A stretch of 64,000 nucleotides of DNA from Lentilactobacillus diolivorans DSM 14421 (lineage in GTDB: Bacteria; Bacillota; Bacilli; Lactobacillales; Lactobacillaceae), in NCBI RefSeq assembly GCF_001434255.1, contig NZ_AZEY01000066.1, positions 16,579 through 80,578 of the forward strand. The letters run 5' to 3'. The notes under the pieces were generated by a model. The model made no database searches, had not been told where the DNA came from, and saw nothing but the letters and a program-made list of their open reading frames with translations. The position numbers and the translations under genes were made by a program. Positions 54,638 through 63,544 of this stretch are shown here, in pieces. Position 1 is the stretch's first letter; each line of letters opens with the position of its first letter.

Positions 54638-55786
54638 TGCATATCTCTCCTTGTTAAAACCAAATAAATTTCAGAACCAATTGTTTAGAAAGCTCACTTT
54701 TCTTGATAAAACCTTTTAATTTAATTTTAAAAAATAAAAGCTGGTTTTATATCACCATACTCAACAATCTATATGCGATGTGAAAGCTACTAAACAAATT
54801 CGTAAGACTATTTAATCGAGTTATTTCACTTAATTATAGTCTCCCTAATCGGTTAGTTATGTAACTAGTTAAGCGATTGTCTATAAAGGTAGCGTATTCG
54901 CTGTTAATTGTCAAGGGTGTTTAAAAATTAAATCGTCGTTTATCGTAAAATTACATTACGAATTCTTAGATACTAACTTCTTTGATTCGACGGATACCGT
55001 TCAGCTTTGGATCTAATTATTAAAAACAATCGACCACGGCACTGTCTTAATTGGTGTATGACGAAATATTGATAATCAAAATCCAACTAAATTAATAAAC
55101 TTTTGTTAAAAATTGAAATCAGGCTGTTAACTTGAAGGTCTTGAGCTGAAAGCCCACCAACAATTAGCTATTCCACACTAACCAGAAAGATTGCTGCATA
55201 TTGATAAATAGAATCATTTTTTAAAAAATCCCAATGCATAAACATCATCAACCATGTTTAAACATTGGGATTCTTTCAAGTTGTCTAGTTGAATCAAGCT
55301 CAGTCCACAGTTGATTACCAAGCTCTCCGCTTTACTAGTTATTAACCAGCTTCTAACTAATCTTGGGTGGCAATTATCATATCGTTGCTAAAAACTTATC
55401 GGGGAAATAAGTCCAAAATTAAACATGCCAGAAGAACTATTCTTTACTATCATCTCCTTTCATGATTAGGCTATTAAACTAGTCATGCTATTTTCATTTT
55501 GGAGCGAAAAAATTTTCTGAGTTGTTTTAGAATTGGCACGCTGAATCCTTTTACCTCTTGTAAATACGCACATGTTTTGTGTTGGCAGTAATATGACCGC
55601 CAGTGACTCAATAACACCAAGCACCATACTTGGTGTTATTACCATGAGAATAATTAACCCTTTAACAGTCGTGTATTAGTAATTGACCGACCTTTCTTGG
55701 GGAAGTTGGTGTTGACAAAGTTCTAATCATAAACATACCAAACAGTAATTTTTCCAGACCGAGCTTTTTCACCTGACATTATGTCA
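54638..55786. other. Long non-coding stretch between dltX and the ADP-ribosyltransferase gene
   Basis: No gene supported on either strand. Contains hairpins AATCCCAATG/CATTGGGATT at 55227-55272 and AATAACACCAAG/CTTGGTGTTATT at 55610-55640. The part just upstream of dltX should hold its promoter, but I could not place it. Unusually long and AT-rich for this window, possibly remnant DNA from past insertions. Confidence 0.45.
55610..55640 (-). terminator. Hairpin downstream of the ADP-ribosyltransferase gene
   Basis: Perfect 12-bp arms AATAACACCAAG / CTTGGTGTTATT with a 7-base loop, about 150 bases after the stop codon. It has no strong T run, so it is only a likely terminator. Confidence 0.5.
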
Positions 55787-56770
55787 TTACTTCGCCAAAT
55801 CTAACGTCACTAATAAATATTTTACTCTGACCACTTGCCGAGTTACCTTGGGCTGATGATGCTTCTGTCTTCGCAAGGTCGTAACCCGCATAGTTGTTGC
55901 TGCCTTTTGCAACTTCGTCACAATCATTCTAGTTCCCCGTCTCATTAAAAATTCCTGTTCACCCTTACTTTGTGAAAGTGGCGCAATATATGCACCGCGC
56001 TGTCCTTGTGGAATGTTGATCTTTAAAACGACGTTGTGGGAAAAGTTCAAAGCAGTTGCTCGACTGACCGTCGTGGAAGAATAAGCCGGATCATTGTATT
56101 CTGCGCCCACTTTTACCGGTTGATTTCCAAGCGACATCTTTAATCCATCTTTTGAAACTCCTCGGAAAACTGTAATTGGTTCGGCAAGTTTGAACTTATT
56201 CAAACCCGTGTTTATTGCTCGAATATCATTAGTAATCTTATGTGGTACGGTTTTGGATATTTTACGGAGTGCTCCGTTGATTGGTGTATAACCGTTTCCG
56301 GTATAATACCTCACAGCTCGTCGCTGAGTGGACGTTAATTTTTTTGCCCATTTGAATGATGCATGCTTCAACCATTTTAACTGCTGTGCGTTACTTTGTA
56401 GTGAGTGGAAAGAGTAACAATTATCCTTCAGATCTTGAACGACCATTTCAGTCGTGTTTCCCGGAACAGTAACCACATATCCCGTCGCACCTGGCAGTTT
56501 CTGTGCCACGGTTAACGGCGTATTTTTTGGAATGTGTACGGGGTTTTGGTAATTGGGTTGCCCATTTGTTAAATCGTATGCCGTAACAGCTTTTTGAGTG
56601 ACAGATACCGGCCCGCCCTCATTGCTCAACTTGGTATGATAAGTCTTTAAATTAACGGTCACACTTTGGTCGGACGTGCTATAAGAATAAGTGGTAGTTT
56701 GCGCATGAACTGCCAATTGCCCAGTCACTCCAAAAAACAACGTTGCTAACATAATTAAACCTTTTTTCAT
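55787..56770 (-). CDS. Secreted ADP-ribosyltransferase (VIP2/C3-type exoenzyme fold)
   Basis: 327 aa. Signal peptide MKKGLIMLATLFFGVTGQLA with cleavage near VHA-QT (residue 23), no lipobox or wall anchor. Residues about 24-120 are a beta-rich domain I do not recognise. From about 130 the ADP-ribosyltransferase domain begins: helical KKLTSTQRRAVRYYTGNGYT / INGALRK, NAD-binding R203 in PITVFRGVS, the S-T-S-like SSTTVSRATALNF at 231-243, KINIPQGQRGAYIAPLSQ and the catalytic E-x-E (E271, E273) in KGEQEFLMRRGTRM. All three parts of the R-S-E triad are present, and ExE predicts arginine as target. No binding/translocation (B) subunit or obvious immunity gene is adjacent. The ATG follows AGAAAGGA. 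A truncated IS110 lies upstream. Confidence 0.9.
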   Translation of the reverse strand: MKKGLIMLATLFFGVTGQLAVHAQTTTYSYSTSDQSVTVNLKTYHTKLSNEGGPVSVTQKAVTAYDLTNGQPNYQNPVHIPKNTPLTVAQKLPGATGYVVTVPGNTTEMVVQDLKDNCYSFHSLQSNAQQLKWLKHASFKWAKKLTSTQRRAVRYYTGNGYTPINGALRKISKTVPHKITNDIRAINTGLNKFKLAEPITVFRGVSKDGLKMSLGNQPVKVGAEYNDPAYSSTTVSRATALNFSHNVVLKINIPQGQRGAYIAPLSQSKGEQEFLMRRGTRMIVTKLQKAATTMRVTTLRRQKHHQPKVTRQVVRVKYLLVTLDLAK

Positions 56771-57053
56771 TATGATTCATTCCTTTCTGAAATGAATCTT
56801 ACACTGGCAAGGTATAACTAACAACGTCATGGTAAAGCGTTAATAAACATACAATTAAGTTACACTTTTCTTTAGAATCTTATTAACAAATCATCATCAA
56901 AATAGCGATTTTTATTAACTATTTATTTAACGCAAAGTTTTCATTCCTTCAAAAGACAGTGACTACTTTGATAAGAGGACAAGGAAGCATCCGTACGAAA
57001 TAGACTAAACTTTGTTGTGAATTTAACGATGGGATTTAAACTCACTACTTTTT
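56771..57053. other. Junction between toxin gene and IS110 fragment
   Basis: Upstream region of the ADP-ribosyltransferase and the point where the IS110 coding frame is lost. Minus-strand sequence after the stop at 57054 does not resemble the IS110 C-terminal domain, so the rest of the element is missing. Promoter elements could not be placed with confidence. Confidence 0.4.
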
Positions 57054-57722
57054 CTATTTGTTAAAAATGGAAGTGAAGTTGAGTGCTTCGACAATGAGCG
57101 GTACTTTGCGTTTGAGAGATGTAAAAACCACTTTTTCAACCGTTGCCGGCGTCAAGACTTCGCCATTTACCAACATATCTAAGAGTGCGCGGCCCGACTT
57201 ACCAAAAATATCGGCGATACAAGTGGTTAGCTTAATCCCGGCGGTCTGTAAAATTTTTTGAACCCGATTCTTTTTACGATTTCGATCCGCCACCAGATGT
57301 TTGCGGGTCCGCATTAAGTCACGCAATTCACGAATCGATTCGGACGGAATGAAGCTAGCCAGAATCAAGTCGACTCGTAACAGACCAGCGATCCAACGGG
57401 CGTCAATCTTATCAGTTTTATGGCCGGTGATCCCCTTGATCCGTTGTGGGTTGGTTAAAATGAGCGGAAAACGATCTTCGAGGACATGCCAAATCGGCTG
57501 CCAATATCCCCCGGTACTTTCCATCGCCACGGCTTGGCAATCGAATCCAGTTAACCACTCGGCTAACTGGGAAAGTCCTTTTTGAGTGGTTTCAAAAGTT
57601 TTGAGTTCCTTTTTGGGACGCGTTGAAGTCAGCTTACCATGTAAAAGGCAAGCAACCACCGTGGCTTGATGGACATCTAACCCAGCACAGGAAGTATAAA
57701 TAACGTTAACTGGTTCAGTCAT
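57054..57722 (-). pseudogene. IS110 family transposase, 3'-truncated
   Basis: 222 codons of the expected ~400. The N-terminal RuvC-like DEDD domain is complete: CAGLDVHQATVVACLLHG (first Asp), AVAMESTGGYWQPIWHVLED (Glu), and GHKTDKIDARWIAGLLR (Asp-Asp), followed by the coiled-coil linker (RELRDLMRTRKHLVADRNRK). After IVEALN the frame ends in FTSIFNK and stop. The Transposase_20 domain with the catalytic Ser is absent, so it cannot transpose by itself. Confidence 0.9.
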
Positions 57723-58114
57723 GGTGACCCCTCCTCGGATAAATTAAGTATGGGAAAGGTTATCTGCTTTTGCAAATCAGTATTTTTATATTCATGCTTA
57801 AGCGCAATATTTCGGGGTACTCAAAAAGCAGACGGATCAGTTTGTCTCTCGAGACCTTCGCATCGGTACCCATTAAAAGTCGACGACCACTAGCCTTTCA
57901 CCCATATCATACGGGAAGAAAGATTAATGGTCGCCGATTTAAACTTATATTTTTTTCATCTTCCGGGGTGTGCACCAGCACATGGATGTATGTCTCACTC
58001 TGTTTTGATAAATCATTATTGATATTTGGTTTTCTATAACAGAGATTACTGAATAATTTTCAGGTTAATGAGTCACTTCATCTGAATACTGCATTCAAAC
58101 TACCATCATTAAGA
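57723..58114. mobile_element. Probable non-coding left end of the IS110 element
   Basis: Non-coding region upstream of the transposase start, down to the aminotransferase gene end. In IS110-group elements this end encodes the structured bridge RNA that guides target choice. Short pairings are visible (CGACGACCACT near 57880 with ATGGTCGCCG near 57930; GGGTGTGCACCAGCAC), but I cannot fold it here. Element borders are not clear. Confidence 0.35.
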
Positions 58115-59311
58115 TTAAACCAAGCTTTTGGTAAGCGACTCTTGAATCGCTGCACCCAAACGTTTAATGCCTTCTTCAATTTGATCCTCATGCATATTGG
58201 AATAATTCAACCGAAATGTTCCAGGGGTCCCCTCATCTCCATAAAATGGTTCACCGGGAACAAAAGCGACATTATTCTTAATACAATCATCAAATAAAGC
58301 TTGGGTATCCTCAATCCCAGGTACCTCTACCCAGATAAACATGCCACCCTCTGGCTGACTGCATTTGACATTACTTGGGAAATATTTATGAATGGCACTC
58401 ATCATAAGTTGCTCTCGTTTTTGATATAAATGACAAATTGATTGAATATGCTCGTCAATATTGAACATTTCAAAATACTTAGCAACAATATACTGAGACA
58501 AATTATCAGTATGTAGGTCAGCTGACTGCTTCATCATCGTATACTTATTAAGAAGCTTTGTATCCGTGACAATCCATCCTAACCGCATCCCGGGTGCCAA
58601 GATTTTTGAAAATGTTCCCATATAAATAACATGTCCTGATTTATCCAGAGATTTAATTGACGGCAAATTTTTGCCAGCAAATCGAACTGCCCCGTACGGA
58701 TTATCCTCAAGAACCATAACATCATATTTCTCAGCTAATTCAACCAGCTTCTCGCGTCTGGACAAAGTCATCGTTCGACCAGTTGGATTCTGGAAATTAG
58801 GAATTGTGTAAATTAGTTTAGTACTTGGATTTTCAATCAATGCCTTTTCCAGCATATCCATTTTCATGCCATCTTCATCCATGTCAACACCAACAAAATG
58901 AGCCCCGTAAGACTTAAAGACATCAACCGCACAAAGATACGTTGGCTTCTCAACAATAACGGTATCTCCCCGATCAAGAAAGATTTTTCCGGTAAGGTCA
59001 AGTGTCTGCTGTGAACCGGTGGCAACCATAACATGGTCAGCATCAGTATTGATTCCTTCAATTTTAACACGATCAACAATGACATCCCGCAATTCCTGAA
59101 TTCCCTGGGATGAGCCATATTGAAGCGCATCTTTTCCCTTCTCTTTTAAGACCTGATCAGTTGCTTGGGTAATTTGATCAACTGGAAAAAGCTCCGGAGC
59201 GGGTAATCCACCAGCAAATGATATAATTCCAGGCTTCCCGGCAATTTTTAATATATTGCCAACGGGATCAACATCCGATTTCGGTACACGGCTAGAAAAG
59301 TGATAATTCAT
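58115..59311 (-). CDS. PLP-dependent class I aminotransferase (2-aminoadipate/aromatic type)
   Basis: 398 aa from ATG 59311. Motifs: IISFAGGLPAPELFP, YGSSQGIQELRD, IPNFQNPTGRTM, LEDNPYGAVRF (PLP Asp) and TFSKILAPGMRLGW with the PLP lysine (K236). Similar to the catalytic domain of MocR proteins and to lysine/2-aminoadipate or aromatic aminotransferases. GGAG 10 bases upstream. It is separated from the LysR gene by 224 bases, in the same direction. Confidence 0.93.
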   Translation of the reverse strand: MNYHFSSRVPKSDVDPVGNILKIAGKPGIISFAGGLPAPELFPVDQITQATDQVLKEKGKDALQYGSSQGIQELRDVIVDRVKIEGINTDADHVMVATGSQQTLDLTGKIFLDRGDTVIVEKPTYLCAVDVFKSYGAHFVGVDMDEDGMKMDMLEKALIENPSTKLIYTIPNFQNPTGRTMTLSRREKLVELAEKYDVMVLEDNPYGAVRFAGKNLPSIKSLDKSGHVIYMGTFSKILAPGMRLGWIVTDTKLLNKYTMMKQSADLHTDNLSQYIVAKYFEMFNIDEHIQSICHLYQKREQLMMSAIHKYFPSNVKCSQPEGGMFIWVEVPGIEDTQALFDDCIKNNVAFVPGEPFYGDEGTPGTFRLNYSNMHEDQIEEGIKRLGAAIQESLTKSLV

Positions 59312-59535
59312 AAGCAACACGCTCCATTTCTAAAAAATATTTCACTGATAATTCACAATTGAATTAACATTGAAAATTATAAATTCATTAGTGCGTCTCA
59401 TCAATTTATAATTAAAGATACTATATACCGTCGTGACAAATAAGTAAAACAAATATTTTTAATAATGACATTACCATTTCTAATGTGTTGTGTAAAAACT
59501 TTCCTAACGTTGAAACAAATATCAAACGTGACTTC

Positions 59536-60405
59536 TTATGGTAACTTATCAACTTGCGAAAATAAGTACTTAATAAACTTTTGGCTGGCCAACGGCAATA
59601 CTTCCCGATCTTTCTTAACGATTCCGATTTTTCTGGTAATGATTGGTTTAGTTGGTAAGATTTTAATGTCATAATCAGTCTTACGGAGAACCAATTCTGG
59701 TAATATACTGACACCCAATCCGGATTCAACCATTGACATAATAGAGTAGTCATCATGAACACGAAGTCTTACCTCTGGTTGGAGCCCTGCTTTACGAAAG
59801 GCTTCCATCGGTTCGCTCAAAATCCCTTCTTCCAACTGCAAAAAAGGCATCGTGACCAAGTCAGACAATTTGACATAGTCTCGTTTAGCCAACGGACTGT
59901 TCATAGGTAGGACTGCCCGCAATTCTCCAGTCTTAATAAATTCAGTATCCATCCCCGTTTTGACATCTGGATTAATAAAGCCAAAATCAACTTCGCCCTG
60001 CCTCACCCATTCCGGAATTGTTGTATAATCCCCTTGATGTAAAACAAATTTAACTTTAGGATACTTTTCTTGAAACGCCTTAATTAACTTTGGTAACCAG
60101 TGACATGAAATACTTGAAATCGTCCCAATTCGGATAACTCCCGTTTCGAGTCCTTTAATTTCATCGACCTTTTCCTCCATTACTTGATATTGCAATAAAA
60201 TATTCTCGATAAACGAGAATATTTTTCGACCTTCCAATGTTAAAGTCGCACCATTTCTAGAACGGTCCAAAAGCTTAATTGCCATTTCATCTTCTAATGA
60301 AGTTATCATCTGACTAATTGCAGATTGGGTAAACCCCAACGCATTCGCAGCTTTTGTAAAGCTACCCAATTCAACAACCTTTTGAAAAGCTAGTAACCGA
60401 TTCAT
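59536..60405 (-). CDS. LysR family regulator
   Basis: 289 aa from ATG 60405, after AAGGAAGG; a longer in-frame start would overlap the divergent phzF gene. HTH: LLAFQKVVELGSFTKAANAL, GFTQSAISQMITSLEDEMAI, KLLDRSRNGATLTLEGRK. C-terminal periplasmic-binding-like effector domain. Divergent from phzF with about 100 bases between them, so it probably controls phzF and perhaps the aminotransferase. Confidence 0.93.
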   Translation of the reverse strand: MNRLLAFQKVVELGSFTKAANALGFTQSAISQMITSLEDEMAIKLLDRSRNGATLTLEGRKIFSFIENILLQYQVMEEKVDEIKGLETGVIRIGTISSISCHWLPKLIKAFQEKYPKVKFVLHQGDYTTIPEWVRQGEVDFGFINPDVKTGMDTEFIKTGELRAVLPMNSPLAKRDYVKLSDLVTMPFLQLEEGILSEPMEAFRKAGLQPEVRLRVHDDYSIMSMVESGLGVSILPELVLRKTDYDIKILPTKPIITRKIGIVKKDREVLPLASQKFIKYLFSQVDKLP

Positions 60406-60506
60406 ACTCTTATTACCTTCCTTAATACATGAATTACAAAAATTAATTTTACTTATATAATAACTTGTTTTAAAGTATATGCAATAAGAAATGGAGTGAT
60501 TGACAC

Positions 60507-61280
60507 ATGAAAAGTTATATTGTTGATGCATTTACCAGCAAATTATTTCAAGGTAATCCGGCTGCTGTTTGTTTGCTGGATAGTTGGCCTAAAGATGACC
60601 TCATGCAAAAGATTGCGATGGAAAATAATTTATCAGAGACCGCTTTTTGCGTTAAAGAAGTAAATGGCTATCGGCTTCGCTGGTTTACACCTGGTGGAGA
60701 AATTGATCTTTGTGGTCATGCGACTTTGGCCACTGGTTATGTAATCATGAATTTTGTTGATAAAGATAATGACCACGTTACTTTTCATACATTAAGCGGC
60801 GATCTTACCGTTACCAAAAATGCTGACTTATATGAAATGAACTTTCCATCATATGACTTAAAGCCTGTGCCAGTCACAAAAGAAATGACTGACGCTATTG
60901 GTGTTAAGCCACTTGCCGCCTATATGGGACGTGATTTGGTCTGTGTTCTTAATACACCTGATCAAGTCATCAATGCCGCCCCAGACTTGAAAAAAGTAAA
61001 TCAACTAGATGGCTTATTATTGCATATTACAGCTCCTGGTGACCAATATGATAGTGTTTCGCGCTCCTTTGCCCCTAAACTGGCTGTTGATGAAGACCCG
61101 GTTTGTGGTAGTGGCCACTGTCATCTAGTCCCTTATTGGGCCAAACGACTAGGCAAGAATCAAATCACTGCTTTTCAGGCTTCAAAACGAAGTGGTGTCC
61201 TCTACTGTGACTACCAGGGGGCCAGAACAATGATAAGTGGAAAAGCAACACTTTATTCAATTGGTGAGGTTTATGCATAA
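60507..61280 (+). CDS. PhzF family isomerase/epimerase
   Basis: 257 aa, diaminopimelate-epimerase fold. Catalytic E44 in NLSETAFCVK, GGEIDLCGHATLATGYVI and EDPVCGSGHCHLVPYW are the family motifs. Slightly short (about 260-300 usual) but both halves are present. It isomerises a small metabolite of unknown identity. GGAG site before ATG 60507. Followed by dispersed repeat copy 7, then GNAT and racemase genes in the same direction. Confidence 0.93.
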   Translation: MKSYIVDAFTSKLFQGNPAAVCLLDSWPKDDLMQKIAMENNLSETAFCVKEVNGYRLRWFTPGGEIDLCGHATLATGYVIMNFVDKDNDHVTFHTLSGDLTVTKNADLYEMNFPSYDLKPVPVTKEMTDAIGVKPLAAYMGRDLVCVLNTPDQVINAAPDLKKVNQLDGLLLHITAPGDQYDSVSRSFAPKLAVDEDPVCGSGHCHLVPYWAKRLGKNQITAFQASKRSGVLYCDYQGARTMISGKATLYSIGEVYA

Positions 61281-61309
61281 ACGTGCTAATCAGCCGGTTT
61301 AGATAATAA

Positions 61310-61515
61310 CAACGGGACAGAAAACTGTCTTTCATGACTCGATCAAAAAATCGGGTTGCTAAGTATTGGAAGAAGCTGGGATACATATGTTACTATGACC
61401 AGCTTCTTCTAGTTTAATCATGATGATTACTGAGTGGAAAAGCGGGACAAAAAGCAACTTCCAGCCATGTACGGGGCTGGAAGTTAAGCGTTTTTTGCCC
61501 CGCTCTTCCTTAAAA
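61310..61515. repeat. Dispersed intergenic hairpin repeat, copy 7
   Basis: AGAAGCTGG/CCAGCTTCT stem at 61372-61407, core TTAATCATGATGATTACTGA then AGCGGGACAAAAAGCAACTT, and a second stem AACTTCCAGCC/GGCTGGAAGTT at 61456-61484 within outer arms AGCGGGACAAAAA and TTTTTTGCCCCGCT. It ends about 30 bases before the GNAT start, so it separates two transcripts. Confidence 0.8.
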
Positions 61516-61529
61516 TTGGAGGAATAAAA

Positions 61530-62012
61530 ATGACAAAAATCAGACCTATTCAAAGCAGCGATAATTCATATTTGGCACATATTGTTCAACAATCTCTAAA
61601 AGCATATGGATTAGATATCCCGGGAACCGCCTATTTTGATTCTGAACTTTCTAATTTAAGTCAATACTATCAATCAAGTCCCAGCCGTCAATACTTCGTT
61701 GCTTTATCTAATGACGGCCATGTTCTGGGCGGTGATGGGATTGCCGAATACGATTCTAAAAACAAAATTGCAGAATTGCAAAAGCTATATTTAGTAAAAG
61801 ATGCCCGTGGCAATCATTTAAGTTATAAATTACTGGACGCAGCAATTAAATTTGCAAAACACGCCGGATATCATGCAGTTTATCTGGAAACCCATCATAA
61901 TTTAAAAGTCGCGATTCATGTTTACCAAAAATACGGATTTTCTGAATTAGGTCATCCATTGAATAATGGAGAACATTCGGCAATGGATCGCTTCTTCATG
62001 ATCAATCTTTAA
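61530..62012 (+). CDS. GNAT family N-acetyltransferase
   Basis: 160 aa. VLGGDGIAEY (beta4 region), LQKLYLVKDARGNHLSYKLL with a variant acetyl-CoA loop, and YQKYGFSELGHPL near the end. Cytosolic. GGAGG site 7 bases upstream. 47 bases before the racemase gene, probably co-transcribed. Confidence 0.9.
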   Translation: MTKIRPIQSSDNSYLAHIVQQSLKAYGLDIPGTAYFDSELSNLSQYYQSSPSRQYFVALSNDGHVLGGDGIAEYDSKNKIAELQKLYLVKDARGNHLSYKLLDAAIKFAKHAGYHAVYLETHHNLKVAIHVYQKYGFSELGHPLNNGEHSAMDRFFMINL

Positions 62013-62059
62013 AAAATGACTCAATCTGTAATTAAACTCAGTAAATGGAGAACTATTTT

Positions 62060-62755
62060 ATGAAAAAACTCGGCATTATTGGTGGTATCGGTCCCGAAGC
62101 AACGGTTAATTACTATTTAGATATTATTAAGGGTTATCAAAAAAGAATTGGCACCGATAAACAATTACCTGAGATCCTCATTAACAGTATTAATATGTAT
62201 GATATGTTTGATATGCTCGATCAAGGAGAGTATCAATTAGTTGCCGACTATCTTTCACAAGCAGCTAATCAACTCAAACAATCAGGTGCGGATTTCGGGT
62301 TGATGTGCGGCAATACACCACACATTGTCTTCAGCACCATTCAGAATCAATCAAAGCTGCCATTATTAAGTATTGTTCAAACCTCTCTTGACCGCGCAAA
62401 AGCATTGGGCCTTCATAAGTTGGGATTATTAGGAACTAAGTTTACAATGCAGAATCACTTTTTCAGTCAGCCGTTTATAAATGCCGGTATTCAAATTTCT
62501 CTTCCAGATTCCCAATCACAAGCGTTTATTCATCAAAAAATTGTTGATGAATTTGAAAATGGCATTATAAAAGGTGAAACCAAGAAGCAACTTCTTAAAA
62601 TCATTAACGCAATGATTCAAGAGAAAGATCTCGACGGAATTATTTTAGGTTGCACTGAATTACCCTTAATCATTAATAAAACAGATTTATCAGTTGTCAT
62701 CCTTGATATTGCCCAAATCCACATTGAATCGGCAATTGATCATATCTTATCTTGA
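62060..62755 (+). CDS. Aspartate/glutamate racemase family protein
   Basis: 231 aa from ATG 62060, after GGAG. LGIIGGIGPEATVNYY opening; the two catalytic cysteines are C83 in MCGNTPH and C198 in LGCTELPL. The start and CGNTPH match aspartate racemase/amino-acid racemase enzymes. With the nearby aminotransferase and PhzF, this suggests D-amino acid or related metabolism. Terminator at 62773 follows. Confidence 0.93.
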   Translation: MKKLGIIGGIGPEATVNYYLDIIKGYQKRIGTDKQLPEILINSINMYDMFDMLDQGEYQLVADYLSQAANQLKQSGADFGLMCGNTPHIVFSTIQNQSKLPLLSIVQTSLDRAKALGLHKLGLLGTKFTMQNHFFSQPFINAGIQISLPDSQSQAFIHQKIVDEFENGIIKGETKKQLLKIINAMIQEKDLDGIILGCTELPLIINKTDLSVVILDIAQIHIESAIDHILS

Positions 62756-62772
62756 AACACTGATTAGAAAAT

Positions 62773-62822
62773 AAATACGCATTGGTAAGAAAATGGCGCC
62801 ATTTTCCTGCCAATGCGTATTT
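62773..62822. terminator. Bidirectional terminator
   Basis: AAATACGCATTGG and CCAATGCGTATTT outer arms and AAAATGG/CCATTTT inner arms. Confidence 0.85.
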
Positions 62823-62873
62823 ATATGGTGCTCATACTATTTTCTGGTAAAAATCCTCGTTTGCCTACCTGCA

Positions 62874-63544
62874 TTAAAGCAATGGATCATTTCCTTCTAA
62901 ACGAGAAGCAATTTCATCAGGACCATCACAAGTAATTCGAATCACGTTTTCCAAGGTTGCTAAAGCTTCAGCTGCTAACGTAATGTTGGCATAGCAATCA
63001 TTATCATAGAAGTGCCGCCACTTGGCTTCAGGGTTTGTTTGCCATTGACTATGAATCAATTGCATACACTTCTTTGCTTGATCCACTCGCAAAAATGCGC
63101 CTACAAAATCATGACTATCATACGCATCAATGGCGTCAATCAAAAGTTCGAGAGCTTTAATTGAATAGGCATGAATCGCGATACTTAACCATAGATCATT
63201 GTATAAACGACCAGCGTCTTCACTGGGCAGCCGCTTCATTAAAATTTGCATATCGGTTGCTAATTTACCAAATGGCTGAACATGAGGGCCAATTAATTTT
63301 TTAATCTGTTTAAGTTGACCGTCGAATTTCCGGGTTCCGGTTAACCACTGCATTTCAGGCATTTGGTCACGTTTAGCCAACCATGCAGCAATCATTTTTC
63401 GCAATGTATAGACATAAAGATTCATCACCGGCTTTTTGATCTTCAAAGTGACGATAATTAAAAGTCGTCTCGAAGTAACGACTATACATAGTGGTGATTT
63501 CACTAAGATGTGACTTATAGTATGTGCTGGTATACTCGTTTAAG
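62874..63544 (-). pseudogene. 3' fragment of a larger gene of unknown family, frameshifted and cut at the repeat border
   Basis: The visible C-terminal ~180 residues (LYVYTLRKMIAAWLAKRDQM; WLSIAIHAYSIKALELLIDA; WRHFYDNDCYANITLAAEAL) look like the helical end of a large enzyme. Upstream, a different frame reads NEYTSTYYKSHLSEITTMYS, RYFETTFNYRHFEDQKAGDE and continues naturally into LYVYTLRKM if one base near 63418-63421 is removed. The protein then stops being readable exactly where the 402-bp prsA repeat starts (63545). So the gene has lost its 5' part and also has a frameshift. I cannot name the family; an extracellular glycosidase is one guess. Confidence 0.65.

Noticed and set aside
54638..55786. 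Hidden genes between dltX and the ADP-ribosyltransferase
   Set aside because: No frame with a ribosome binding site and protein-like composition on either strand; only hairpins are visible.
57054..58114. Intact IS110 element
   Set aside because: The coding frame stops at about half length and the Transposase_20 domain is missing.
59421..59762. 113-codon minus-strand frame at the LysR end
   Set aside because: Alternate-frame shadow of the LysR effector domain; no start signal.
60406..60531. N-terminal extension of the LysR frame overlapping phzF
   Set aside because: No ribosome binding site and non-homologous leader; the ATG at 60405 has AAGGAAGG and starts the conserved HTH.
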